The translations under genes and the position numbers were made by a program. DNA of 64,000 nt from Diaphorobacter sp. HDW4A (GTDB taxonomy: Bacteria; Pseudomonadota; Gammaproteobacteria; Burkholderiales; Burkholderiaceae_C): positions 5,718,501 through 5,782,500 of the forward strand of contig NZ_CP049910.1 of assembly GCF_011305995.1 (NCBI RefSeq), read 5' to 3'. Shown in pieces: positions 46,978-55,417 of the stretch (position 1 is the first letter of the stretch; every line of letters begins with the position of its first letter). The notes below the pieces were generated by a model that did no database searches, had not been told where the DNA came from, and saw nothing but the letters and a program-made list of their open reading frames with translations.

Positions 46978-49893
46978 ATGAATAAAACGCTGGTCATTGC
47001 AGAGAAACCGTCGGTTGCACAAGACATCGTGCGTGCCCTCACGCCCGTTGCTGGCAAGTTCGACAAACACGAAGATCATTTCGAGAACGAGCGCTACGTC
47101 GTCACCAGCGCGGTCGGTCACCTGGTCGAGATCCAGGCGCCGGAAGAATTCGACGTCAAACGCGGCAAATGGAGCTTTGCGCACCTGCCCGTGATTCCGC
47201 CGTACTTCGATCTGAAGCCGGTGGACAAGACCAAGACGCGTCTGAACGCCGTGGTCAAGCAGGCCAAGCGCAAGGACGTCACCGAACTCATCAACGCCTG
47301 TGACGCGGGCCGCGAAGGGGAGTTGATCTTCCGCCTGATCGAGCAATACGCGGGCGGCGCCAAGGGCGGCCTCGGCAAGCCCGTCAAGCGCCTGTGGCTG
47401 CAGAGCATGACGCCGCAAGCGATCCGCGACGGCTTCAACCAGCTGCGCTCGGACACGCAGATGCAGGGCCTCGCCAGCGCCGCGCGCAGCCGCTCCGAGG
47501 CCGACTGGCTGGTCGGCATCAACGGCACGCGTGCGATGACCGCATTCAACTCGCGCGATGGCGGCTTCTTCCTGACCACCGTGGGCCGGGTGCAGACGCC
47601 GACGCTGTCGCTGGTCGTCGAGCGCGAGGAAAAGATCCGCAAATTCGTGAGCCGCGATTACTGGGAAGTGCACGCCGGCTTTGCCGCCGAGGCGGGCGAC
47701 TATCTGGGCAAGTGGTTTGATCCGAAGTGGAAGAAGTCGGAAGACCCGGAAGCCAAGGCCGATCGCCTGTGGAACCACAAGGATGCGGTCACCATTGCCG
47801 AGGCTGTGCGCGGCAAGCCCGCCACCGTCACCGAAGAATCCAAGCCCACTACGCAGGCATCGCCGCTGCTGTTCGACCTGACCAGCCTGCAGCGCGAGGC
47901 CAACGGAAAGTTCGGCTTCTCCGCCAAGACCACGCTCGCGCTCGCGCAGAGCCTGTATGAACGCCACAAGGCGTTGACCTACCCTCGTACCGATTCGCGC
48001 GCGCTGCCCGAAGACTATCTGCCGGTCGCCAAGGAAACCTTCGGCATGCTGGCCACGAGCGGCATGCGCCATCTCGCACCGTTCGCCAAGCAGGCCTTGG
48101 ACGAGAACTACGTGCGTCCGAGCAAGCGCATCTTCGACAACAGCAAGGTGTCGGATCACTTCGCGATCATCCCGACCACGCAGGCGCCCAGTGGTCTGTC
48201 CGAGGCAGAGCAGAAGCTGTACGACCTGGTCGTGCGCCGCTTCATGGCCGTGTTCTTCCCGAGTGCCGAGCACCAGGTCACCACCCGCATCAGCCAGGTC
48301 GTGGGTCACCACTTCAAGACCGAAGGCAAGGTGCTGGTCAAGCCCGGGTGGCTGGCGATCTACGGCAAGGAAGCGGCCAACGAGGTCGAAGGCGGCAAGG
48401 AAGGCGAGAAGGGCCAGCCGCTGGTGCAAGTCAAACCCGGCGAGACGCCGCGCACCGAACACGCCGACGCCAAGGGCCTCAAGACCAAGCCGCCCGCACG
48501 CTACTCGGAAGCCTCGCTGCTCGGCGCGATGGAAAGCGCTGGCAAGCAGATCGACGACGAAGAACTACGCGATGCCATGCAGGACAAGGGCCTCGGCACG
48601 CCAGCCACGCGCGCCGCGATCATCGAAGGTTTGATCACCGAAAAATACATGCTGCGCGAAGGCCGTGAGCTGATCCCGACTGCCAAGGCCTTCCAGCTCA
48701 TGACGCTGCTGCGCGGCCTCGGCGTGGAAGAACTCTCGCGCGCCGATTTGACTGGCGAGTGGGAGTACAAGCTCTCGCAGATGGAAAAAGGCCAGCTTTC
48801 GCGTGAAGCCTTCATGCAGCAGATCCAGGCCATGACGGAAAAGCTCGTCAAGAAGGCCAAGGAATACGACCGCGACACCATCCCCGGCGACTACGCGACG
48901 CTCGAGACCCCATGCCCCAACTGCGGCGGCGTGGTCAAGGAAAACTACCGCCGTTTTGCCTGCACCGGCAAGCCCGGCGAGGGCAGCGAAGGCTGCGGTT
49001 TCTCGTTCACCAAGTCGCCCGCAGGCCGCACGTTCGAAACGCAGGAAGCCGAAACGCTGGTGCGTGAACGCCGCATCGGCCCGCTGGAAGGCTTCCGCTC
49101 CAAAGCCGGCTGGCCGTTCACCGCGGAAGTCGCCATCGTGCGCGACGAAGAGAACAACAACTTCAAGCTGGAATTCGACTTCGGCGACGACAAGGCCGAT
49201 GAGGATTCGGGCGAGATCATCGACTTCTCCGCGCAGGAAAGCCTCGGCAAATGCCCGGTCTGCGGTGCGCCGGTCTACGAGCATGGTGCCAACTACGTCT
49301 GCAGCAAGTCCGTGCCCACACAGGAGCAGCCCACACCGAGCTGCAAGTTCAAGAGCGGCAAGATCATCCTGCAGCAGCCCGTCGAGCGCGCACAGATGAA
49401 CAAGCTGCTCGAAACTGGCAAGACCGACCTGCTCGACAAGTTCGTGAGCATGCGCACGCGCCGCGCGTTCAAGGCTTTCCTGGTCTGGGACGCGGCTGAG
49501 GGCAAGGTGAACTTCGAGTTCGAAAAGCGCGACTCCAAGTTCCCGCCGCGCAAGACGGCAGCCGGTTCAACCGCTGCAGCCAAGAAGGCCCCAGCCGCCA
49601 AGAAAACCGCCGCCGCAAAGAAGGCCCCCGCAGCCAAGAAGACTACGACCAAGAAGGCCCCGGCAGCAGGCACTTTGAAGCCCAGCACCGCACTCGCCGC
49701 CGTCATCGGCGACGGGCCAGTCTCACGCCCCGAAGTCGTCAAGAAGCTCTGGGACTACATCAAAGCCAATAACCTGCAGGACCCGGCAGACAAGCGCTCG
49801 GTGGTGGCCGACGCCAAGCTGCTGCCGGTGTTCGGCAAGGACAAGGTGAGCATGTTTGAGATTGCGGGCATCGTGGGCAAACATGTGAGCTGA
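46978..49893 (+). CDS. topB: DNA topoisomerase III with C-terminal SWIB domain
   Basis: A 971-residue type IA topoisomerase. The TOPRIM metal site is in CDAGREGELI and the active Tyr335 in TYPRTDSRALP. Two Cys4-like zinc modules follow (CPNCGG...; CPVCGAP...). After a Lys/Ala-rich repeat linker (about 860-898, AAKKAPAAKK units), residues 900-971 form a SWIB/MDM2-like domain (SRPEVVKKLWDYIKANNLQD and LLPVFGKDKVSMFEI). The fusion is longer than E. coli TopB (about 650). It is divergent from the SET methyltransferase gene. Confidence 0.93.
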   Translation: MNKTLVIAEKPSVAQDIVRALTPVAGKFDKHEDHFENERYVVTSAVGHLVEIQAPEEFDVKRGKWSFAHLPVIPPYFDLKPVDKTKTRLNAVVKQAKRKDVTELINACDAGREGELIFRLIEQYAGGAKGGLGKPVKRLWLQSMTPQAIRDGFNQLRSDTQMQGLASAARSRSEADWLVGINGTRAMTAFNSRDGGFFLTTVGRVQTPTLSLVVEREEKIRKFVSRDYWEVHAGFAAEAGDYLGKWFDPKWKKSEDPEAKADRLWNHKDAVTIAEAVRGKPATVTEESKPTTQASPLLFDLTSLQREANGKFGFSAKTTLALAQSLYERHKALTYPRTDSRALPEDYLPVAKETFGMLATSGMRHLAPFAKQALDENYVRPSKRIFDNSKVSDHFAIIPTTQAPSGLSEAEQKLYDLVVRRFMAVFFPSAEHQVTTRISQVVGHHFKTEGKVLVKPGWLAIYGKEAANEVEGGKEGEKGQPLVQVKPGETPRTEHADAKGLKTKPPARYSEASLLGAMESAGKQIDDEELRDAMQDKGLGTPATRAAIIEGLITEKYMLREGRELIPTAKAFQLMTLLRGLGVEELSRADLTGEWEYKLSQMEKGQLSREAFMQQIQAMTEKLVKKAKEYDRDTIPGDYATLETPCPNCGGVVKENYRRFACTGKPGEGSEGCGFSFTKSPAGRTFETQEAETLVRERRIGPLEGFRSKAGWPFTAEVAIVRDEENNNFKLEFDFGDDKADEDSGEIIDFSAQESLGKCPVCGAPVYEHGANYVCSKSVPTQEQPTPSCKFKSGKIILQQPVERAQMNKLLETGKTDLLDKFVSMRTRRAFKAFLVWDAAEGKVNFEFEKRDSKFPPRKTAAGSTAAAKKAPAAKKTAAAKKAPAAKKTTTKKAPAAGTLKPSTALAAVIGDGPVSRPEVVKKLWDYIKANNLQDPADKRSVVADAKLLPVFGKDKVSMFEIAGIVGKHVS

Positions 49894-49927
49894 TTGCTTT
49901 CGCCGCGCACGGATAACACCGTTTCAG

Positions 49928-49968
49928 GCCGCAGTGGTTCCGTTGACGAACGGGCCGCTGCGGCTTTT
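49928..49968 (+). terminator. Rho-independent terminator after topB
   Basis: GCCGCAG and CTGCGGC form a 7-bp stem around a loop that itself holds a GTTC / GAAC stem, followed by four T. It is about 35 nt past the topB stop. Confidence 0.7.
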
Positions 49969-50142
49969 GATTATCTGCGCGGCCTTCGTTGGATTTGCGT
50001 GCATTGCTGCGTGATCAATCGCAACTCCGGGTGTGCTGAATATGAGCCAACACATGCACGCATGATTAATCAATGAATCGCCCCGAGGGCCTGATGTAGA
50101 GTGGTTTTCACTCAAACATCAGGTCATACGAGGGAGGTCGAA

Positions 50143-51660
50143 GTGCTCAATTTGAGAGGCGCGAAACGCGTCGTTATTCTGGGTGGTGGTACGGCGGGGT
50201 GGTTTGCCGCTTTGTCGCTCAGAAAGATTTTCAGTGTAGCGGTGGAGATCCGCGTGATCGAGTCGTCGCAGATCGGCGTGGTGGGCGTGGGCGAGGGGGG
50301 CTTGCTGAATCTGCAAGCCGCGCTGCACTCCATTGATATCGACACCAATGATTTCGTGTGCGAGACGGGGGCGACCTACAAGTGGGGGTTCAGCTACGAG
50401 GGCTGGCGCACCGGGGCGAAGGATGATCGCTACTTTCATCCGTTCGCGTCGGCAGAAGGGCTGGCGTCGAAGTGGGAGAAGAGCGGTGGCTTTCCGCTGA
50501 TCTCGGCGATGATCCACAACGGCATCGAGATGCCCGACTATCTGCGCGGCATGGAGCTCATCAAAAACAACGCGAGCCAGCAGGAGGCCAAGCAGGCGCT
50601 CGACGACAAGCAGGTCGACATCATCAGCTCGTTTCACTTCGACAGCTACAAGATCGCCGAGTTCTTCAAGAAGACGGCGCTTGCGCGCAACATCGTGCAC
50701 CAGGACGCCATCGTCGACGACGTGCAGACGAACGAGCAGGGCCGCGTTGTGGCGGTTGTCACGCGCGAGGGCGAGCGCATCGAGCTTGATCTCGTGGTCG
50801 ATGCGAGCGGGCTGTCGCGCAAGATCATCGGCAAGGTGGTGCCAAGCCGCTGGCAGTCGTTTGGCGAGCATCTGCTGATGGATCGCGCGATTCCGTTCTA
50901 CATGCCGCACCCCGAAAAGAATCCCGGTCTGGTGAGCCGCGCCATCGCGCTGTCGTCGGGCTGGATGTGGCAGATTCCGCTGGTGAACCGTGTGGGCGCG
51001 GGCTATGTCTACAGCAGCAAACACGTGTCCGACGAAGATGCGGCGGCCGAGATCGAGAGCCATCTGGGCTATGCGGTCAAGCCACAACGGGTGATCCGTT
51101 TCGAGCCGGGCTGCTATGAGCAGGTCTGGGTCGGCAATGTGCTGAGCGTGGGGCTGGCCTCGGGCTTTGTGGAGCCGCTGGAGGCGACTTCCATTGGCCA
51201 GATGATCGAGAGCGTGCGCAACTTCGTGCGGGTGCTCACGCTGAGCCAGGGCATCGTGTCGGACAGCGCGGTGCGTGAGTTCAACATGTCGAACCACCAG
51301 TCGTGGATCGAGGTGCGCGACTTCCTGCGCATGCACTACGACTGCCCGCGCCGCGACACCCCGTTCTGGCGCGACGTGGCCGCGACGCCGCTACCTGACG
51401 CTTACCGCGCGCTCAAGGAATGCATGCAACTGCGCGCGCCACGCCTGCTCGATCTGGAAGGCTACACGCTGCACGGCAGGCGCGGCATCTTCCACGTGAT
51501 CAACTGGATGTTCGTCGCCACGGGCCTCGGCCTGATCCCGCGCGACGCAGTGAAGACCGAGCTGATGGCACTGCCCAACGAAGGCAAGCAAGCCGTAGGC
51601 GAGTTTCTCGCGTGGCTGCAGCAACGAAAGACGGCAGCCACAGCAGCAGCGGCAACCTGA
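50143..51660 (+). CDS. Flavin-dependent tryptophan halogenase family protein
   Basis: A 505-residue protein of the tryptophan halogenase family. The FAD motif is VVILGGGTAGWFAALSL; the signature SSGWMWQIP is intact; a Lys at residue 80 (GATYKWGFSYEGW) matches the catalytic Lys79 of PrnA and RebH. With a partner FADH2 supply it would halogenate an aromatic substrate. GTG 50143 is chosen because GGGAGG lies about 5 nt upstream; an earlier GTG at 50101 has no site. No flavin reductase, tailoring gene or TonB receptor is next to it, so the substrate is unknown. Confidence 0.88.
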   Translation: MLNLRGAKRVVILGGGTAGWFAALSLRKIFSVAVEIRVIESSQIGVVGVGEGGLLNLQAALHSIDIDTNDFVCETGATYKWGFSYEGWRTGAKDDRYFHPFASAEGLASKWEKSGGFPLISAMIHNGIEMPDYLRGMELIKNNASQQEAKQALDDKQVDIISSFHFDSYKIAEFFKKTALARNIVHQDAIVDDVQTNEQGRVVAVVTREGERIELDLVVDASGLSRKIIGKVVPSRWQSFGEHLLMDRAIPFYMPHPEKNPGLVSRAIALSSGWMWQIPLVNRVGAGYVYSSKHVSDEDAAAEIESHLGYAVKPQRVIRFEPGCYEQVWVGNVLSVGLASGFVEPLEATSIGQMIESVRNFVRVLTLSQGIVSDSAVREFNMSNHQSWIEVRDFLRMHYDCPRRDTPFWRDVAATPLPDAYRALKECMQLRAPRLLDLEGYTLHGRRGIFHVINWMFVATGLGLIPRDAVKTELMALPNEGKQAVGEFLAWLQQRKTAATAAAAT

Positions 51661-51731
51661 AACAGCTAGGTATTCGGGGTTCAAAGCAGCGGGCCAACGA
51701 AGCAAGCACCCGCCGCGATCAACCCCCACAA

Positions 51732-51825
51732 CGCCGATACAGGGGGTGAGACAAGGCGTCGCCGACGCAGACATACCTTCCGGTAGGCAAGGAGGTGCAA
51801 CGCAGTATCACCCCCTGTATCGGCG
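51732..51825 (-). repeat. Structured palindromic repeat, copy 3
   Basis: Outer arms CGCCGATACAGGGGGTGA (51732-51749) and TCACCCCCTGTATCGGCG (51808-51825) are a perfect 18-bp inverted repeat. Read on the minus strand it has CTTGCC, the apical hairpin TACC-GGAA-GGTA, TGTCTGCG and CGACGCCT at the same places as copies 1 and 2. It lies between convergent genes. Confidence 0.87.
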
Positions 51826-51879
51826 CCTCCAAACGACCCACCCATCGAAGCCAACGGCTTCGCGACACATAAACAAGGT

Positions 51880-52497
51880 TCAGGCGTGCAGCCAAGCCTT
51901 GTGGACTACGTCGTAGAGGATGGAGGCGGAGAAGAAGCATAGGACGAGCGACGCTCCGCGCAACATCACGCTTGACGAAATCAGCGGCACCCGCCCGTTG
52001 CCGCTGCGCGCGATTTGCCCGAGCATGCACCAGCCGATGGATACCGGAATCATGGTCAGCGCGAACGTGCCCATTGCCGGGAAATACATTGCGGTGTCGA
52101 GAAACACGGCGGGCGGCATGACAAACGAGGCGAACAGAAACGCCTTGGGATTGAGCAGCGTGGTCACGAACACATGACGGCTGGTGATGCTGGTCTCGGG
52201 CGTGAGGCTTTTCTCGAACTTCCAGATCTTGAGCGACAGATAGGCGATGTAGCATGCGGCGCCGAGCTTGAGCACGGTGGCGATCCACGCCTGATCCTGC
52301 AGCAGCTTGAGCAGCAGAAATCCCCAGCAGCTGATCGACAGCAGATAGGCCACGAGCTCCGCTGCCACCAGCACCAACGAACGCGAAAAACCGCGCGCCA
52401 CGCCGGAGGAGAACAGCAGCGTGTTGGTAGGACCGGGCATCGCGAGAATCAGCGCGGATACCGAGGCGATGTAGAAAAAGCTCGCGGTGGTGAACAT
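51880..52497 (-). CDS. LysE family amino acid exporter
   Basis: A 205-residue inner-membrane translocator with about six hydrophobic segments and the family motif ALILAMPGPTNTLLFSSGVARG at the N-terminus. It would export an amino acid or related solute. It is monocistronic and convergent with the halogenase gene; repeat copy 3 lies between them. Confidence 0.87.
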   Translation of the reverse strand: MFTTASFFYIASVSALILAMPGPTNTLLFSSGVARGFSRSLVLVAAELVAYLLSISCWGFLLLKLLQDQAWIATVLKLGAACYIAYLSLKIWKFEKSLTPETSITSRHVFVTTLLNPKAFLFASFVMPPAVFLDTAMYFPAMGTFALTMIPVSIGWCMLGQIARSGNGRVPLISSSVMLRGASLVLCFFSASILYDVVHKAWLHA

Positions 52498-52730
52498 GGT
52501 GACGGAAAAAGATCTTGCGGCAGATGCGTGCCGCGATGATTGGCGGATTGTAGGGGATGGACTAGTGCACCGGTATTGCGCCGGAGCAGCATGCTTGGTC
52601 GTGTTGTACGGGGAGCGAATTCCGTATCCGGCATTTGCGCTGCATTGACTATTTGTGTGCGTGCAGATGAGGAGTCAAGGGGTGCATTGCATGGATGGCG
52701 CTTCGTGTGTTGCCAAGAGCTGCCGCGGTA

Positions 52731-54203
52731 TCAGCGCTGCGTGCCCGATTCCCAGCCGCCGCCGAGCGCGAGAAACAGCGCGAGCTGATCGTTCACGATG
52801 CTGGCTTGTGAGGCCGCGAGCGCCGCATCCGCGCTGGCGAGCACGCGCTCGGCGTCGAGTGAATCGAGGTAGCCGGTCTTGCCATTCACATAGAGGCGGC
52901 GCGTTTCATCCGCGACCTGAGCGCTTTGTGCGCGCGCCGCTTGCAGCCGCGCGTTGCGATCGAGCTCACGGGCGTAGTTGGTGAGAGCGGTTTCGGTCTC
53001 GCGCAGCGCATTGAGCACGGTGCCGTCGAAGCGCGCGAGTGCGCCCTTGGTTGCGGCCTCGGATTGCGCGACGCGGGCCTGTGCGGCGCCGTTGATCGGG
53101 ATGCTCCACGAGATCAGCGGGCCGAGGCTCCAGCTGAAGGTGTCGCCCCGGCCAAAGCCGGTCATGTGGCCTGCGGAGCCTGCGTTCAGGCCCAGCGAAA
53201 TCTTGGGGTAGAGATCGGCTGTGGCGACGCCGATCTGTGCGGTGGCTTGAGCCAGTTGGCGCTCGGCCTGGCGCACATCGGGGCGGCGCTGCAGCAGGGC
53301 CTGACCATCGCCCACGGGAATCACACCAGCGGCGACCTGCGGCGCGGTGTGGCAGCGTTGCATATCCTTGGGGAAATTCTGCGGCTGCTCGCCGGTGAGC
53401 GTGGCGAGTTGGAACAGCGCGTTCTGGCGCAGCGCGAGCAGCGGCGGCAGTTCGGCCTTCAGTTGCTCGACCTGTGCGTTGGCGCGTTGCGCGTCGATGC
53501 TGCCGACCTTGCCGGCCTTTTGCAGCCGCGCGGAAATCGATGCCGACTGCTGCTGCAGTTCTATGGAGCGCTGCATCACCGCGATGCGCAGGCCTGCCGT
53601 GCAGGTCTGCGCATAGGCGCTGGCGGTGTGTGCTGCCACGTTCACGCGGGTGAGATCCACTGCCGCCTGCGCGGCCTCCGTGCCTGCCTGCGCGGCCTCG
53701 ATGGCGCGGCGGATCTGGCCGAACAGGTCGAGTTGATACGAGATGCCCGAGGTCGCCGAATAGCCGAAGGCGTTGGCCGGAACCTTGCCGGGGCTCAGCA
53801 CCGACAGGCCGGAGGCATGGCCGTAGCTCGGCCCGCCACCCACGCTCAGGCTGGGCCGCGTGGCGCCGGAGATCTCCTGCTCGACGGCCTGCACTTGCTC
53901 GAGATGCGCGAGCGCCTGGCGCAGATCGGTGTTGTGCGTGAGCGCTTTGGCGACGAGTGCGTCGAGTTGCGGATCGGCATAGAGCTGCCACCAGCGGTCG
54001 GGCAGCGGGGCGCTCGAAATCGCCGCGTGATTCTTGTCGGTCAGCGTCGCGTCATCGGCGCTCGAGAAGGGCTGATGCGGTGCGACCTTTTGTGCTATGG
54101 CGTCGGCGGGCAGCACGTAGTCCGGCCCGACGGGTTGGGTGCCGCAGGCCGTGAGCGCGGCGACGGCGACGAGAGAAAGCGAGAGTTGAAGCAGGGTGCG
54201 CAT
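52731..54203 (-). CDS. NodT-type outer-membrane efflux lipoprotein
   Basis: A 490-residue outer-membrane factor. It has a lipoprotein signal with lipobox LTAC (Cys20), the family start GPDYVLPA, and two OEP repeats (about 90-280 and 300-480; RPSLSVGGGPSYG, TADLYPKISLGLNAG). It would form the outer channel for the FUSC/HlyD pump encoded upstream. The gene lies 7 nt after hlyD and is last in the operon. Confidence 0.9.
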   Translation of the reverse strand: MRTLLQLSLSLVAVAALTACGTQPVGPDYVLPADAIAQKVAPHQPFSSADDATLTDKNHAAISSAPLPDRWWQLYADPQLDALVAKALTHNTDLRQALAHLEQVQAVEQEISGATRPSLSVGGGPSYGHASGLSVLSPGKVPANAFGYSATSGISYQLDLFGQIRRAIEAAQAGTEAAQAAVDLTRVNVAAHTASAYAQTCTAGLRIAVMQRSIELQQQSASISARLQKAGKVGSIDAQRANAQVEQLKAELPPLLALRQNALFQLATLTGEQPQNFPKDMQRCHTAPQVAAGVIPVGDGQALLQRRPDVRQAERQLAQATAQIGVATADLYPKISLGLNAGSAGHMTGFGRGDTFSWSLGPLISWSIPINGAAQARVAQSEAATKGALARFDGTVLNALRETETALTNYARELDRNARLQAARAQSAQVADETRRLYVNGKTGYLDSLDAERVLASADAALAASQASIVNDQLALFLALGGGWESGTQR

Positions 54204-54210
54204 GCTGGCC

Positions 54211-55170
54211 TCAACCCTTGGTCTGTTCAGGTGCAGTTGCAGCCTTGGCAGCCTTTGTGGCGTTGCCGGTGACCTCGACCGTCACGGTCTGGCCTGCGAC
54301 AAGCTTGACGTCGTCCGGCACCGGATCGAGCTTGACCCGTACCGGCACGCGCTGCGCGAGGCGCACCCAGTTGAACGTCGGGTTCACCGTGGGCAGCAGG
54401 TTGGCGCTGGTCGCGCGGTCGCGGTCGGCGATGCCCGCGACGATGCTCTCCACCGTGCCCGCGAGCGGCTGGCCTGCGCCCATGGGCGTGACCTTCACGC
54501 GGTCGCCGACGTGGATGCGCGCGAGTTTGGTTTCCTCGAAATAGCCTTCGACATAGAACGACTTCGAATCGACCAGCGCCATCGCGGGATGACCGGCGGT
54601 GGCGTAGCTGCCCCGGCGTAGATCGAGATTGGTGACGAAGGCATCGGACGGCGCGACGATTCGCGCGCGCTCGAGGTTCAACCGCGCCGTGTCCAACGTG
54701 ACCTGCGCTTGCGCGAGTGCGGCGTTGGCCTGCTCGACCTTGGTGCGTGTCTGCTCGCGTACCTCCTGCGAGATCAGGTTGTCGAGGCTCGCATTGCGCG
54801 CGTCTTCGCGCTTGGCCTGCGCGAGCGAGATCTTTTGCGATGCGACGGCCGCCTCGGCTTGGCGCAGAGAGAGCGTGTAGCGTGCCTGATCCACCTCGAA
54901 CAGCAACTGCCCGGCCTGCACGCGCTGGTTGTCTTGCACGGCGACCTCGGTGACGAGGCCCGAGACGTCGGGCGCGATCTGCACGACGTTGGCGCGCACG
55001 CGGCCGTCGCGCGTCCACGGCGCGAGCTCGTAGTGGTCCCAGAGCTGGAAGGCTGCGACGACGGCGGCGGCGCTCACGGCGAGCGTGATGCCGACCGGAA
55101 TCGTGCGTGCGGCGATGCGCTTGAGGAGGCTTGGCTTCTTGGTGGTTTCTGGCGTGTTCTTGTCGGTCAT
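54211..55170 (-). CDS. HlyD-family periplasmic adaptor (AaeA-like)
   Basis: A 319-residue membrane fusion protein. One membrane anchor is at about residues 22-46. The lipoyl-like halves (VRANVVQIAPDVSGLVTEVAVQDNQ; IVAPSDAFVTNLDLRRGSYA) flank a coiled-coil hairpin (about 85-150). It links the FUSC transporter to the NodT channel. Aromatic carboxylate or fusaric acid efflux is typical of the family. Confidence 0.9.
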   Translation of the reverse strand: MTDKNTPETTKKPSLLKRIAARTIPVGITLAVSAAAVVAAFQLWDHYELAPWTRDGRVRANVVQIAPDVSGLVTEVAVQDNQRVQAGQLLFEVDQARYTLSLRQAEAAVASQKISLAQAKREDARNASLDNLISQEVREQTRTKVEQANAALAQAQVTLDTARLNLERARIVAPSDAFVTNLDLRRGSYATAGHPAMALVDSKSFYVEGYFEETKLARIHVGDRVKVTPMGAGQPLAGTVESIVAGIADRDRATSANLLPTVNPTFNWVRLAQRVPVRVKLDPVPDDVKLVAGQTVTVEVTGNATKAAKAATAPEQTKG

Positions 55171-55210
55171 GTTGTTCTCGTTTTTCTGAATCGGAGGGCT
55201 TGGAACGTTC

Positions 55211-55417
55211 TTATTGCAGCAGCGCGCTCAGCCGGGACAGACCCCAGAGCAGCAACACGTAGAGCCCGACGTCGAACAGCGCCGGATGCCAGATGCGGCG
55301 ATACAGCCCGGCGGCCGCGAGCACGCGTTGCACGCCCAGCAGCACGATGAGCGCGAGCAGCGCCAGCGGCATGAGCCAGGGCAGATAGAGGCCGTAGAAA
55401 GATGCTTCGCCGATCAT
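55211..55417 (-). CDS. DUF1656 small membrane protein
   Basis: A 68-residue protein with two hydrophobic segments (LPWLMPLALLALIVLLGV; FDVGLYVLLLWGLSRL) and the opening IGEASFYGLYLP, typical of DUF1656 (AaeX-like) proteins in FUSC efflux operons. The start overlaps the FUSC stop by 4 nt (ATGA) and hlyD follows. It is too short for many gene callers, which prefer a longer spurious frame here. Confidence 0.88.
   Translation of the reverse strand: MIGEASFYGLYLPWLMPLALLALIVLLGVQRVLAAAGLYRRIWHPALFDVGLYVLLLWGLSRLSALLQ

Noticed and set aside
46570..48462. A 630-codon minus-strand frame opposite topB
   Set aside because: Antisense shadow of topB; ends overlapping the SET gene in another frame.
49560..49680. 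Lys/Ala repeats near the topB 3' end as a possible frameshift or assembly error
   Set aside because: The frame stays open and continues into a well-formed SWIB domain, so the linker is real.
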